Positions 49,818 through 59,527 are shown, counted from the stretch's first letter. The stretch: DNA of 64,000 bases from Candidatus Melainabacteria bacterium (GCA_003242885.1 QKMZ01000006.1:1840061-1904060); one strand, 5' to 3'. Numbers and translations are program-made. The notes: generated from the sequence alone by a model not told the origin.

Positions 49818-50531
49818 GTGAGCCCTCTTAAATCAATTGCCGCAGTTTTAGTCTGCGCCGGCAGTGGTCAGCGCTTTGGCGACGAATCACCAAAGCAATA
49901 CCAGCTTTTGAACGGCTCTCCTGTCTATACGTGGGGATTAAAGTGTCTTCTTGAACACCCGAGAATAGACCGGGTAGTAATTGTTGTTGCCGCTGATATG
50001 GAAGCCGAAATAAAAGCCGACGTAAATAAATGGATTACCAACGGACTGGAGAAATTATCGGTCACCACAGGGGGTGCTTCGAGACAGGCCTCTGTTTTCA
50101 ACGGTCTGAAATTCCTCTCCCAGCAGGTATCTCAGCCAGACGCTGTTCTTGTTCATGATGCGGCTCGACCATTAATCACTGCCACCATCCTTGATGACGT
50201 CATCAAGTGTGTGGAGAAAGAACCCGCATGCACCGTCGGCAGTCCGGTATCGGATACGGTGAAGCGTGTAGATGACAATATAATCGGCGAGACAGTTGAC
50301 AGGACCAATTTGGTCGCAGTGCAAACGCCGCAGGCAGCACGTTTTTCAGAACTTTTTAAAGCTCATCAGCGCGCAGAAGCCGATGGTTGGGTCACCACGG
50401 ATGATGCCGCGATTATGGAGATGGCAGGATATAAAGTGAGTGTGGTCTTGAGTACAAGATGGAACATCAAAATCACCACAAAAGAAGACTTACGCATATG
50501 CGAAGCACTGGCGGCCGCAATTAATCGTTGA
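49818..50531 (+). CDS. ispD: 2-C-methyl-D-erythritol 4-phosphate cytidylyltransferase
   Basis: Third step of the MEP pathway to isoprenoid precursors: it couples CTP with methylerythritol phosphate. The 237-residue protein has the CTP loop AAVLVCAGSGQRFG, the pattern VLVHDAARPLITA, and GWVTTDDAAIMEMAGYKV, all IspD hallmarks. The start is GTG, 5 bp after the scpB stop, so it belongs to the smc-scpA-scpB transcript. The usual Lys following the G-rich loop is in SPKQYQLL. Confidence 0.95.
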   Translation: MSPLKSIAAVLVCAGSGQRFGDESPKQYQLLNGSPVYTWGLKCLLEHPRIDRVVIVVAADMEAEIKADVNKWITNGLEKLSVTTGGASRQASVFNGLKFLSQQVSQPDAVLVHDAARPLITATILDDVIKCVEKEPACTVGSPVSDTVKRVDDNIIGETVDRTNLVAVQTPQAARFSELFKAHQRAEADGWVTTDDAAIMEMAGYKVSVVLSTRWNIKITTKEDLRICEALAAAINR

Positions 50532-50768
50532 CAAAAAGCCAGACACCATGCGGGTTTTACGAGTGCTACCGTCTACGATGGCACCTTTTTGTACTTGCGA
50601 AAAACCTGGAATGAACTAGAATTGTAGCTATGATAAGAGCAAAGATAAGACACCATCACAGGTGGCATATTCGATAGATGCTCCAACCGATATTGTGCAA
50701 GACGGTAGATAGTCGGTCTCTTATCAACAAAATATACCTACAACGATAAAAATCGAAGAAGGACTACT
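50532..50768. other. 237-bp gap before sepF
   Basis: No gene. CGTGCTACC-type short inverted sequence and an AT-rich stretch with TATGAT (about 50629) could be part of a sepF promoter, but no convincing -35 element was found. Confidence 0.3.
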
Positions 50769-51281
50769 ATGGCTGACGACACCCAAGATACGATGAACGA
50801 AATCCCGCTGCCTTCTGCTAGCGGCCGTGGTGCCAGAAAGGAAGTCGACTTGTTTCCGGCAATTGCCGAAAAGAGACTCGTGCCTATGACCTCAATGCGC
50901 TCATCAGCACCAGAGCGACTCGGCACCCAGATTTCGATGTTCGAGCCTGTTTCGTTCGACGAAGCAGTTGAAATTGTCGAATGCTTGCGCTCCCGCGCAG
51001 CGACAACAATTTCGCTGGGTAACATGAAGAAGATTGATGCCAACAGATTGGTAGATTTCGTTGCCGGCGCTTCTGCCGCGCTTGATGGTGACTTCCACAA
51101 GCTCAGCGAACAGGTCTACATCTTCTGCCCGAGCAACATCAAAATCACAGTGCCCGGCAAAGCAGCTGCAACAGCCGCAGGTACTCCTGGTTTCGATACC
51201 GGCACGGCGCTTGACTTCTTGTATTCTCCGGCTGGCTCCAATCCGTTTTCAACCAGCAGCTCACCCTGGCCAAACGCGTAG
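50769..51281 (+). CDS. sepF: Cell division protein SepF
   Basis: An FtsZ-binding membrane anchor of the Z ring, present in cyanobacteria and Gram-positives. The conserved core (about 57-125) reads ISMFEPVSFDEAVEIVECL, AATTISLGNMKKIDANRLVDF and QVYIFCPSNIKITVPG. The N-terminus (1-50) is a flexible polar linker. Its first residues (ADDTQDTMNEIP) are acidic rather than a clear amphipathic membrane helix, so the membrane attachment may differ. GAAGGA lies just before the ATG. Confidence 0.92.
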   Translation: MADDTQDTMNEIPLPSASGRGARKEVDLFPAIAEKRLVPMTSMRSSAPERLGTQISMFEPVSFDEAVEIVECLRSRAATTISLGNMKKIDANRLVDFVAGASAALDGDFHKLSEQVYIFCPSNIKITVPGKAAATAAGTPGFDTGTALDFLYSPAGSNPFSTSSSPWPNA

Positions 51282-51740
51282 CTCCGGATTAATGAATTTT
51301 CATCAAGCGCTTGCTGGGTGTTTGATTCGAAGCTCTTCAAGTTTATTAACAGCTGCCTTTTAAGACCGCTGGTATCATTGATGGACAATGCAATTGATGG
51401 AAAGCCCATCAGGTGCAGTGTTTCCTCCTTACCTAATCCACCACAAACAAGTTCTTCCCTCCCAGATTTCCTCGGGGAGGGAAGTCTTCTTTTTATGCAG
51501 CAAATATCGGATCGATATCCTCTCCACTGGACCAAAAGTCCGAACAGGCTTGTCAAAGACCATTTTGCAGCTTGGGCAGGTCTATGTTGCGGGTTTATTC
51601 GGCGCAGGTGGTATATCGCCATTGGAAAGGGCAGATATAAGGCCTTAATACATACCTGGATCTATATCAGACAGTTTTACTATGCAGAGCTTTCTACAGG
51701 CGATTTTTGTACGATGGGATCCTAGCGACAAGCCCAGCGA
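51282..51740. other. 459-bp gap between sepF and the kinase gene
   Basis: No credible gene. It holds a small nested hairpin (GCA-TTGATGG around AAAGC, then CCATCAGGTGC) near 51392-51416 and an intrinsic terminator at 51454-51495. The remaining 240 bases before the kinase are AT-rich in places without a clear promoter. Confidence 0.45.
51454..51495 (+). terminator. Intrinsic terminator after sepF
   Basis: CTTCCCTCCC pairs with GGGAGGGAAG (10-bp perfect stem, about 11-base loop), followed by TCTTCTTTTT. It ends a 3' untranslated stretch of roughly 170 bases after sepF. Confidence 0.8.
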
Positions 51741-51752
51741 TTGCGAGCTGAC

Positions 51753-54700
51753 ATGACTTTTACCCCAACAACAAACGACCCATTAATCGGCAAAATTCTC
51801 GCCGAGCGTTACCGTATCACCGAACTGGTGGGCGCGGGCAGGTTCAGCATCGTCTATAAGGGTCAACACCTCTTTATGGACCGCTCTGTCGCGATGAAGA
51901 CTCTGCAGTCCAATCTTGTTGAAGACCAAACGATTATTAAGCGCTTCGAGAAAGAAGCAGTCGCGCTCAGCAAACTGCGGCATCCGAATATTGTCTCGGT
52001 CTACGACTGTTTTGTTCATACGAACGGGCAGCCTTTCCTTGTGATGGACTTTCTGGATGGACATACTCTCGAAGAATTGCTCAACGATCGAGGCGCCATT
52101 CCTCCTAAATTGATGCGGGCGATTATCTTTCAAGCGTCTGCCGGATTGGCTCACGCGCACCAGAGCGGAGTTTTGCACCGCGACATCAAGCCGGACAATA
52201 TTATTCTTCTACCGCGTGAAAAGACTGATGAGCGCGTGCGCTTACTAGATTTCGGCTTTGCATTGTTGCAAGGCGATATGGAAAGACTCACTCTTTCCGG
52301 CACTCTTTGTGGCAGTCCTGCATATATAAGTCCGGAGCGCTGGAACGGAAAAGAGCTGGATGCGCGCTCTGACATCTATTCACTTGCCGTTGTTATGTTC
52401 CAGGGATTGACCGGTCAGCTTCCTTTCCAGGCGTCATCGCTGGAAGAACTCCGCAACATGCACGTTTCGCAAGAGCCACCAAAACTCGGTGACCTTGTCC
52501 CTTCTCTTAAAGATGACAATCTTGCGCACCAAATTTTGGCGATTGCAATGGCGAAAGATCCGGATCTTCGTTATCAGACGATGAAAGATTTTCACAACGC
52601 GATCAAGCTTTGGGCGCCGAATAGCGATGATGCAGAAATCGCGCAGTGGGCGAAGAATGTCGGGCCGAAGCCGACAAAATCTATGCAGGGACAGCCTGCA
52701 ATGCCGCAAAATGGTGCAGGAACAGGAACAGGTGCTCAAGGTGGAGTTGGTGCTGGAATGCCGGGTGGTCAGCCTGGTGCCGGGCAAGTAGCTATGCCGC
52801 CGGCAGGCGCACCGCCTGTGGGGGCATCGCAAGCTGCTACCGCTCAAGCCGGATCCGGACAAGCTACAGCGGGACAGGCTGCTCCAGAGCAAGCCATTCA
52901 ACAAGGTAATTTCACTCCTCCGCCTGGAGTCGGGCAATCAGGCACACCAAAACCACTCGATGCGGCGCCCCCCCTGCCAAATAATCAGCCGAGGCCTCAG
53001 TTTGATGATTCAGCATCTTTGCCCACCGGCGACGCAGCGACACAGCAAGCCGCGCCCGTTGTAAAAGACGCGCCGAAAGGATACGTCGCTGTTGACATCA
53101 ATTCGCATCCGCTTTCGCCGGAAGCACTCGCGAAAATTCCCAAACCAAATCCTCGTGCATCGCTGACAAAAATGGATGTTGCATACATCCAAGCAATCGC
53201 GAAAACGCTTGGCGACAGCCTCGGCGATGAAGCGAAATCAATTGAGATCACGCCGGAGCTTGAGGAAGAACTCGGTAGAGCGCCGAAAGAAGAAACAACT
53301 AAACTCGACTTTAAGTCAATGCCTGCACCGGCAGCGCAATCCACTGTTCCACAACCTGGACCGAAGGTTGTTCCGGTTGTAGATCGTCGTCAAAACAAGC
53401 AAAGTGATGCGTCGAGCGATGAGCACGATTCGCTACCGGTATCAACGTGGCCGGCGCCCGATTTGAATCAAAGTCTCAACCCTGGCTCTAAACCATTTGG
53501 TGCCAAGCCCGCTATGCCGATTACTCCTGGTGGGCAAAATGCTCCGGCACAGCCGCCAAAAGCGGTTCCGGCCCCGGCTCAGACTACACCGCCGCCCTCT
53601 CCGGCAACATCTGCACCTGCAGCAAAGACACCTGACCAGCAGCTCTTTGCTGATTGGAGTGCAAAGCAAGCTGTCGTACCTGAAAGACCAAATCAGCCTG
53701 TTCCCTCTGATTGGAATGCGAAGCAGGAAGTACCCTGGATCTCGAATCCGGATGACTTCAAACCTCGCGCAGATTTTGGTTCTGCTGGACAATCGGCGGC
53801 AGCTGACTTTGGTGCGCCAGGCACAGCACCGCCATTCACGCCAGGAGGAATGCCTGGCGGTCCTGCATCTCAATCCGCCTCTAACGCACCTACGAGTGGA
53901 GGTTTTGGGGCACCAGGAGCGGTACCAGGAACACCTGGAAGTGCTTCAGCGCAATTCTCATCTGGAGCAGGAACACCACCAGGTTCTGGAGCACCAGCGA
54001 GTGCTGGAAAACCAGATAGTCCTGCTGCTCCATCATTCGGAGCAAATGCCTGGGCACCACAAACCGGACCCGTGTTTGGTCAAGCGCCGCCAGGAATTTC
54101 GCCGGTCGGAGGATCAGACCAACCGCCTCAAGATGCATCTAAAGTATCCAGCTCGCGCATTTCTCCAGTCTTGCCTGGCAGCCCGTCACCTGACGCCGCG
54201 GCACCAGGGGAGGTGCCATGGACGAATATGTCGTCTTCTGCACCTGTCGACTTCGGCAAAATGTTTAACGACAACAACACTCTGATCAATAACCTGGGAG
54301 TCTCGGCAAGTATGCCGACTGCTGCCGGCATGCCGGACAACATCGGTGGAACCGAAGTTGCATCGCCCACAGCTAGCTCTGCCAACCTTTCCGTATCATC
54401 CGGTGAGCGTTCTACTCCGCCGAAAGGCGCGAAGAAGCGCGGACGCCTACCGACCTTTGTTGATAAGGAAATGGATCTGGGCGAAGGTACAGACAATTTT
54501 GATGGTTCTGCACCGCAAGCTAAGAAGGGCGGCAAGGGATTACTCATCGCCGGTGTAGCAGTTGCTGTCTTTGTCCTTGGCGGAATTGGGATTGCGACTT
54601 GGTTGTTGACCAATGTAAATTCAAACAATCCACAGTCAACAGAGAGTTCGCAGTCGGCTACTGCTCCAAACTCAGACGTTAACACGAACAGTCCGACCGC

Positions 54701-55190
54701 GACCTCTAACGATGCGAATGTTGCGCCGAACGCGAGCGACACAACAGCTGCGACTTCAAGCACCACAAATAAAAATGCTGGGGCTGCTGGTATCACTGAC
54801 GAAGGCACCACCCCCGGTGATGACACTGCGTCCACGCCACCAGAAACAGCGAAGGCACCGGCAGCAGCTCCCAAACCCGCTCCACCAAAGCCAGCGCCCA
54901 AGCCGCCGGTGGCAGCGAAAGCACCGCCCAACCCGGCGCCGAAGAAAGAAGAACATTCAACTGGCGGTTGGTTCGGTTTTCCATCCTTTAATCAGAACAA
55001 GGAAGAGGACAAGAAAGCTGCTGTTACTGCAAATGAAGAAGCGGTCAAGCCTGCAGCACCTCCTAGACCGAAGAAGAAAAAGAAACCAAAACGCGCTCCT
55101 GTTGCACACAAAGCTCCAGCTGCACCAGCAGGTGGTGGCTATGTTGAAGTAGAAGTGAGCCCGAGCCGCCGCGCTTACCGGTCTTATTAA
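51753..55190 (+). CDS. Membrane Ser/Thr protein kinase with long Pro/Ala-rich linker
   Basis: A PknB-type kinase. The N-terminal kinase domain (about 10-285) has VGAGRFSIVYKGQH, the Lys in VAMKTLQ, the catalytic loop GVLHRDIKPDNII, LLDFGFALL (DFG) and GSPAYISPERWNG. It is followed by about 640 residues of Pro, Ala, Gly and Gln-rich low-complexity sequence, then a transmembrane helix (LLIAGVAVAVFVLGGIGIATWLL, about 930-952). The last 195 residues, outside the membrane, are Asn/Thr/Ser/Ala-rich and then Pro/Lys-rich. No PASTA repeats are seen, unlike the PknB that senses muropeptides. The ATG is preceded in frame by TTG (51741), a less likely start. Confidence 0.88.
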   Translation: MTFTPTTNDPLIGKILAERYRITELVGAGRFSIVYKGQHLFMDRSVAMKTLQSNLVEDQTIIKRFEKEAVALSKLRHPNIVSVYDCFVHTNGQPFLVMDFLDGHTLEELLNDRGAIPPKLMRAIIFQASAGLAHAHQSGVLHRDIKPDNIILLPREKTDERVRLLDFGFALLQGDMERLTLSGTLCGSPAYISPERWNGKELDARSDIYSLAVVMFQGLTGQLPFQASSLEELRNMHVSQEPPKLGDLVPSLKDDNLAHQILAIAMAKDPDLRYQTMKDFHNAIKLWAPNSDDAEIAQWAKNVGPKPTKSMQGQPAMPQNGAGTGTGAQGGVGAGMPGGQPGAGQVAMPPAGAPPVGASQAATAQAGSGQATAGQAAPEQAIQQGNFTPPPGVGQSGTPKPLDAAPPLPNNQPRPQFDDSASLPTGDAATQQAAPVVKDAPKGYVAVDINSHPLSPEALAKIPKPNPRASLTKMDVAYIQAIAKTLGDSLGDEAKSIEITPELEEELGRAPKEETTKLDFKSMPAPAAQSTVPQPGPKVVPVVDRRQNKQSDASSDEHDSLPVSTWPAPDLNQSLNPGSKPFGAKPAMPITPGGQNAPAQPPKAVPAPAQTTPPPSPATSAPAAKTPDQQLFADWSAKQAVVPERPNQPVPSDWNAKQEVPWISNPDDFKPRADFGSAGQSAAADFGAPGTAPPFTPGGMPGGPASQSASNAPTSGGFGAPGAVPGTPGSASAQFSSGAGTPPGSGAPASAGKPDSPAAPSFGANAWAPQTGPVFGQAPPGISPVGGSDQPPQDASKVSSSRISPVLPGSPSPDAAAPGEVPWTNMSSSAPVDFGKMFNDNNTLINNLGVSASMPTAAGMPDNIGGTEVASPTASSANLSVSSGERSTPPKGAKKRGRLPTFVDKEMDLGEGTDNFDGSAPQAKKGGKGLLIAGVAVAVFVLGGIGIATWLLTNVNSNNPQSTESSQSATAPNSDVNTNSPTATSNDANVAPNASDTTAATSSTTNKNAGAAGITDEGTTPGDDTASTPPETAKAPAAAPKPAPPKPAPKPPVAAKAPPNPAPKKEEHSTGGWFGFPSFNQNKEEDKKAAVTANEEAVKPAAPPRPKKKKKPKRAPVAHKAPAAPAGGGYVEVEVSPSRRAYRSY

Positions 55191-55443
55191 CGCTGGCTGG
55201 TCCTGTTAACGCTCACAAGTTGTTTTAATGGTTGTTTTAATGGTCGCTTTAATGGTTGTTTTAATGGTCGTTTTTCGTTTTAATGGTCGTTTTAATGGTC
55301 GTTTTAATGGTCGTTTTAATGGTCGTTTTAATGGTCGTTTTAATGGTCGTTTTTCGTTTTAATGGTCGTTTTAATGTAGGGTCGACGCCATGCGTCGACC
55401 GCATTGAATAGCCGGTCGACGCATGAGGTCGACCCTACGATAT
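55191..55443. repeat. Twelve-base tandem repeat and paired hairpin elements
   Basis: Between about 55220 and 55377 the unit GTTTTAATGGTC is repeated about a dozen times with small changes and two TTTTTCG insertions. It is followed at 55378-55439 by two copies of the hairpin element in opposite orientation (starting GTAGGGTCGACGCC and ending GGTCGACCCTAC) around CATTGAATAG. Their arms match in about 24 of 26 bases. The right copy ends 4-5 bases from the RNase J stop codon. Confidence 0.8.
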
Positions 55444-57228
55444 TTACGAAATTTCGCGGGTGCTGGTTGATTGTCTGGTGCGTGATTTCGTCGAAGATAT
55501 TTCGTTGAGAATGATCTGAACCAGCGGACTCGCTTTCACATTCTCTTCAAAATACTCAGACAGCCCCATTGCCAGTTGCTGTTTCATCGCTTCCTTCGGA
55601 ATCTGCTGATTGGACGCAACTTCTTCGAGCAAACGCTTCGACTCTTCTTGTACTTTCAACACAAACTCTTCAGCAGGCAAACCCTTTGGAAGAATCAACC
55701 CGCGAAGTGACACATCAGGTCCTGCCACTAACTTACAATTAGAGTCAATCGACATTGCCACCATCACAAGGCCATCTTCAGCAATGTGGCGTCTTTGGTC
55801 GACAATGCTTTCGTCAATCTCGAATGCGCGTGATGAATCGATCAAAATGACACCAGAATCAACTCTGCCTGTCACTTGAGCCTTGTCTTTAGAAACTTCG
55901 AGAATTTCGCCGTTTTCCAAAACAAAGGTGTTTTCAGGATCTACGTTGCATTCGACCGCGAGTTCTGCGTGACGCACCAGCATTCTAAATTCCCCGTGCA
56001 GTGGCATGAAGAATTTCGGTTTGCACAAATTGATCATCAGCTTCTGTTCTTCGCGACACGCATGTCCGCTCACGTGCACTCCGGCACCGCGCCCGTAGAC
56101 GACGTTTGCACCGCGCAAAAAGAGCGCGTTGATGGTGTTTGCTACAGATCGCTCGTTGCCAGGAATTGGTGTTGCAGAAATTACGACAGTATCGCCTGGA
56201 ATGATTTTGATCTGTTTGTGTTCGTTGTTTGCAATCCGACTCAGCGCGGAAAGAGGTTCGCCCTGACTACCAGTTGTGAGAATAACAACTTGATCCAGAG
56301 GCAGCTGTTTCAACTGATCGACAGGAACCAGCAGTCCATCAGGGAAAGTCATATATCCGAGTTCACGCGCAATGCCTGCAAGATTGAGCATCGATCGTCC
56401 GAGGATTGCAACTTTGCGTTCGTACTTAATGGCAGCCTGCAACACCTGACGAATTCGGTGCACGTTACTCGCGAATGTTGTGACGATAATTCGATGTGGT
56501 GCCGTCGAGAAGACTTCATTTATCTTCGCCCAAACAGTGCGCTCAGAAGGGCTGTATCCGTCACGCTCGGTGTTGGTACTGTCGCTCATCAATAGAAGAA
56601 CACCTTCATCCCCAGCTCGTGAGAGACTGGCGATATCGAACTGTTCGCCATCAACGGGTGTGAAATCGAACTTGAAATCGCCGGTGTGAACAAGCGTTCC
56701 CACCGGTGTTCTGATGATCAAACTAAATGAATCTGCAATCGAGTGCGTGCAACGAATGAACTCGACTTGGAAGCAACCGATTTTTACTTGCTGGCGCGGT
56801 TTTACTTTGCGCAGAACGGTTGTTTCTTCTAATCCGTTTTCTTTGAGTTTCCCCTCAAGCAAACCTAGAGCCAGAGCCGGTCCGTATATGACGGGAATGG
56901 TGACGTCGCGAAGAATAAATGGAATTCCGCCGATGTGATCTTCGTGTCCGTGCGTAATCGCCAAGCCGCGAATCTTATCTTGGTTTTCGCGCAAGAAAGT
57001 AATGTCCGGCAAAACAAGATCCACACCCAACTGTTCTTCAGTCGGAAATGCCAGCCCAGCGTCAACGAGCATTATGTCGTTGCCGCACATGATGGCCATT
57101 GTGTTCTTACCAATCTCGCCAAGCCCGCCGAGCGGTATTACTTTAATTGTATTGGAGCTGGTATCCACTTTCGATTTGCTTGCCTTAGGCGCATCATCTT
57201 CGGTGTAAGAATCGCTCGGTTTTGCCAT
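55444..57228 (-). CDS. rnj: Ribonuclease J
   Basis: A metallo-beta-lactamase/beta-CASP RNase with endonuclease and 5' exonuclease activity, central to mRNA decay and rRNA maturation. The 594-residue protein has THGHEDHIGGIPF (metal site), GTLVHTGDFKFDFTP, SDSTNTERDGYS, VTTFASNVHRIRQVL, and VHVSGHACREEQKLMI in the beta-CASP part. The N-terminal 25 residues are a polar lead. The C-terminus matches RNase J. It follows dapA (51-bp gap) in the asd-dapA-rnj arrangement known from cyanobacteria and firmicutes. Confidence 0.95.
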   Translation of the reverse strand: MAKPSDSYTEDDAPKASKSKVDTSSNTIKVIPLGGLGEIGKNTMAIMCGNDIMLVDAGLAFPTEEQLGVDLVLPDITFLRENQDKIRGLAITHGHEDHIGGIPFILRDVTIPVIYGPALALGLLEGKLKENGLEETTVLRKVKPRQQVKIGCFQVEFIRCTHSIADSFSLIIRTPVGTLVHTGDFKFDFTPVDGEQFDIASLSRAGDEGVLLLMSDSTNTERDGYSPSERTVWAKINEVFSTAPHRIIVTTFASNVHRIRQVLQAAIKYERKVAILGRSMLNLAGIARELGYMTFPDGLLVPVDQLKQLPLDQVVILTTGSQGEPLSALSRIANNEHKQIKIIPGDTVVISATPIPGNERSVANTINALFLRGANVVYGRGAGVHVSGHACREEQKLMINLCKPKFFMPLHGEFRMLVRHAELAVECNVDPENTFVLENGEILEVSKDKAQVTGRVDSGVILIDSSRAFEIDESIVDQRRHIAEDGLVMVAMSIDSNCKLVAGPDVSLRGLILPKGLPAEEFVLKVQEESKRLLEEVASNQQIPKEAMKQQLAMGLSEYFEENVKASPLVQIILNEISSTKSRTRQSTSTREIS

Positions 57229-57279
57229 CGAATTAATACCTATAGGAGCTCAGTTGGGGTGCGGACAGGTTATACAGGT

Positions 57280-58191
57280 CTATACAGCGGAAGCGGAAGG
57301 CGCTGATTGCTCCAGAAGTTTGTCGAGTGTGGCTTTCTGCTGCGCATCTAGCGGGACGAGCGGCAAACGCAAGTTTTCCTTGCAAATCCCCATCTTGCTA
57401 AGCGCGTACTTCACGCACGTAGGATTGGGTGCCGCGAACAAACCTTTGAAGAGCGGCAAGTACTTGTAGTGTAGTTCGCGCGCTTTATCGAGCTTTCCAT
57501 CGAAGAACGCTTCGCACATTTCCTTGATTGGGGTGCCGACGATGTGACTGGCAACGCTTACCACGCCTGCGGAGCCGATAGAAAGGAAAGGCAACGTCAG
57601 GTAATCATCGCCGGAGTAAATGCGGAAGTCTTTGCGCGCATCGCCGGCGATCTCACCTGCTTGATCGACACTGCCTGTGGAATCTTTCAAAGCGTGGATA
57701 TTCTTATGCTTGTCAGCGAGCTTGATCATTGTCTCGCTGGTGATGTTGATACCAGTGCGACCCGGAATGTTGTAGACAAAAATCGGCAGGCTGGTGTTGT
57801 TAGCCACTTCGCCAAAGTGCGCAAGCAGACCGGCTTGGCTGGGCTTGTTGTAGTAGGGTGCCACCACGAGCAAACCATGCGCGCCGAGCTTTTCAGCTTC
57901 CTGGGATGCTTCGACCGATTTGCGCGTGTCGTTGGAGCCGCTTCCCATAATCACTTTGGCGCGGTTGCCTGTGACTTCGAGAACAGCTTTGAGCAGGTCT
58001 TTCTTTTCGCTCGATTCGAGAGTCGGGCTCTCGCCGGTGGTGCCGGAAACAACTATTGCGCTGGTACCGGTTTGGATGAGGTGATTGACCAGCTTCTCTA
58101 CTGCTTTGAAATCGATTTTGTCAGAATCGTCAAATGGAGTAATCATCGCGGTGATGACTCTACCGAACAGCGGTGCATCTGTGCCTATCAC
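57280..58191 (-). CDS. dapA: 4-hydroxy-tetrahydrodipicolinate synthase
   Basis: Condenses pyruvate with aspartate semialdehyde, the first committed step to diaminopimelate and lysine. The 303-residue TIM barrel has the pyruvate-binding GTTGESPTLE, the Tyr in FVYNIPGRTG and the Schiff-base Lys in IHALKDSTGS. GSAGVVSVASH is the C-terminal motif of the barrel. It is the fourth gene of dut-dapB-asd-dapA-rnj. Confidence 0.96.
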   Translation of the reverse strand: MIGTDAPLFGRVITAMITPFDDSDKIDFKAVEKLVNHLIQTGTSAIVVSGTTGESPTLESSEKKDLLKAVLEVTGNRAKVIMGSGSNDTRKSVEASQEAEKLGAHGLLVVAPYYNKPSQAGLLAHFGEVANNTSLPIFVYNIPGRTGINITSETMIKLADKHKNIHALKDSTGSVDQAGEIAGDARKDFRIYSGDDYLTLPFLSIGSAGVVSVASHIVGTPIKEMCEAFFDGKLDKARELHYKYLPLFKGLFAAPNPTCVKYALSKMGICKENLRLPLVPLDAQQKATLDKLLEQSAPSASAV

Positions 58192-58224
58192 CTTCTTCTC
58201 CTAGCTTGCTTGCTTGCTCTCTCT

Positions 58225-58475
58225 ATCTTCGGGCGGGATGTATCCCGCCCCTACGCTTATTGATTTCCTGGGAGCGCGAGCGGCGCGCCTGCTTTCATTG
58301 ACCGCCGGATTCTCTCCGGTTTTTGGGATGGCCGGATTCTCCAGCTTCGGTCGACGCATGGCGTCGCCCCTACATTAGAGGGCGATGCATGGCATCGCCC
58401 CTACGCTTCTCAATTGTCGAATTGCGGGTGATTAGCCCATCTCCTCTGTAGGGGCGGGATACATCCCGCCCGCCG
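58225..58475. repeat. Hairpin repeats between dapA and asd
   Basis: Five or so members in about 250 bases: GGGCGGGATGTATCCCGCCC (near 58231), a diverged GGTCGACGCATGGCGTCGCC (58349-58369), GGGCGATGCATGGCATCGCC (58380-58399), and GGGGCGGGATACATCCCGCC (58452-58472). They are separated by other inverted sequences (GCCGGATTCTC repeated twice at 58304 and 58330). The last lies about 8 bases from the asd stop codon. No gene is seen in the 289-bp gap. Confidence 0.75.
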
Positions 58476-58480
58476 ATTCA

Positions 58481-59527
58481 TTAGCTTGCGACTGCTTGCT
58501 TCAGCAGTTTGTGCTCGACCAAATATTCTGCGATGCGAACCGCGTTGAGTGCAGCGCCGATACGAAGGTTGTCGGCAACCACCCATAAGCTGAGTCCTTT
58601 TTCCGTCGAAGCGTCGCGACGAATACGACCAACATAGACGGGATCCTGCCCTGCCGCATCGAGTGGAGTCGGGTAGATATTCTTCGAAGGATCGTCCCAA
58701 ACTTCGATGATTGGCTCGTTTGCGAGAGCTTCGCGCGCTTGAGCGGGGCTGACTTCGCGCTCCAGATCAACAGTCACAGCCTCGCTGTGGCTGATCGCGA
58801 CCGGTACACGAACAGCGGTGCAAGTAACAGCCAAATCCGGCAAGCTCAGGATCTTGCGGGTTTCTTCAATAACCTTCCACTCTTCTTTTGTATAACCGTT
58901 CTCGAGGAACTTATCGATGTGCGGAATCAAGTTGAACGCGATTTGCTTTTGCAAAACTTGCGGTGGGTATTCTTCATTATTAACGATAGCTAGGGTCTGT
59001 GCTTCCAGCTCGTCCATCGCTTCCTTACCTGCACCACTGACTGACTGGTAGGTTGAAACAATCACGCGCTTCAAGCCGCCCAGTTCGTGGAGAACTTTGA
59101 GCACAGGAACAAGTTGTGCGGTCGAGCAGTTGGGATTGGCGATGATGCCCTTGTGACTTTTGATGGCTTCGCCATTAACTTCCGGCACTACCAACGGAAC
59201 ATCCTTTTCCATGCGGTAGGCGCTAGTGTTATCGATGACGATGGCTCCAGCTTGCACTGCCAGTGGTGCAAACTCGAGGCTACGATCTGCGCCTGCAGAT
59301 GCAAGAACAATGTCTACACCTTTGAATGCTTCTGCGGAGGGTTCGATAATCGGGTACTGCTTGCCGCAGAACTCGATCGTCATGTCTTTAGAGCGGGCGC
59401 TGGCAAGAAGTTTGAGTTCGCCGATCGGGAATTTGCGTTGTTCCAAAACCTTGAGCAGCTCGGTACCTACACGTCCGGTAGCTCCAAGAATCGCAACATT
59501 CACTGGTCGCGTCGAATTTCCTGCCAT
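58481..59527 (-). CDS. asd: Aspartate-semialdehyde dehydrogenase
   Basis: Reduces aspartyl phosphate to aspartate semialdehyde, the branch point to lysine, threonine and methionine. The 348-residue protein begins VNVAILGATGRVGTELL, has the catalytic Cys in IIANPNCSTAQLVPVL, and the substrate-binding RVPVAISHSEAVTVDLER. It is placed between dapB and dapA, with hairpin repeats in both flanking gaps. Confidence 0.96.
   Translation of the reverse strand: MAGNSTRPVNVAILGATGRVGTELLKVLEQRKFPIGELKLLASARSKDMTIEFCGKQYPIIEPSAEAFKGVDIVLASAGADRSLEFAPLAVQAGAIVIDNTSAYRMEKDVPLVVPEVNGEAIKSHKGIIANPNCSTAQLVPVLKVLHELGGLKRVIVSTYQSVSGAGKEAMDELEAQTLAIVNNEEYPPQVLQKQIAFNLIPHIDKFLENGYTKEEWKVIEETRKILSLPDLAVTCTAVRVPVAISHSEAVTVDLEREVSPAQAREALANEPIIEVWDDPSKNIYPTPLDAAGQDPVYVGRIRRDASTEKGLSLWVVADNLRIGAALNAVRIAEYLVEHKLLKQAVAS

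Noticed and set aside
55220..55377. CRISPR array
   Set aside because: Units of 12 bases follow each other without spacers. It is a simple tandem repeat.
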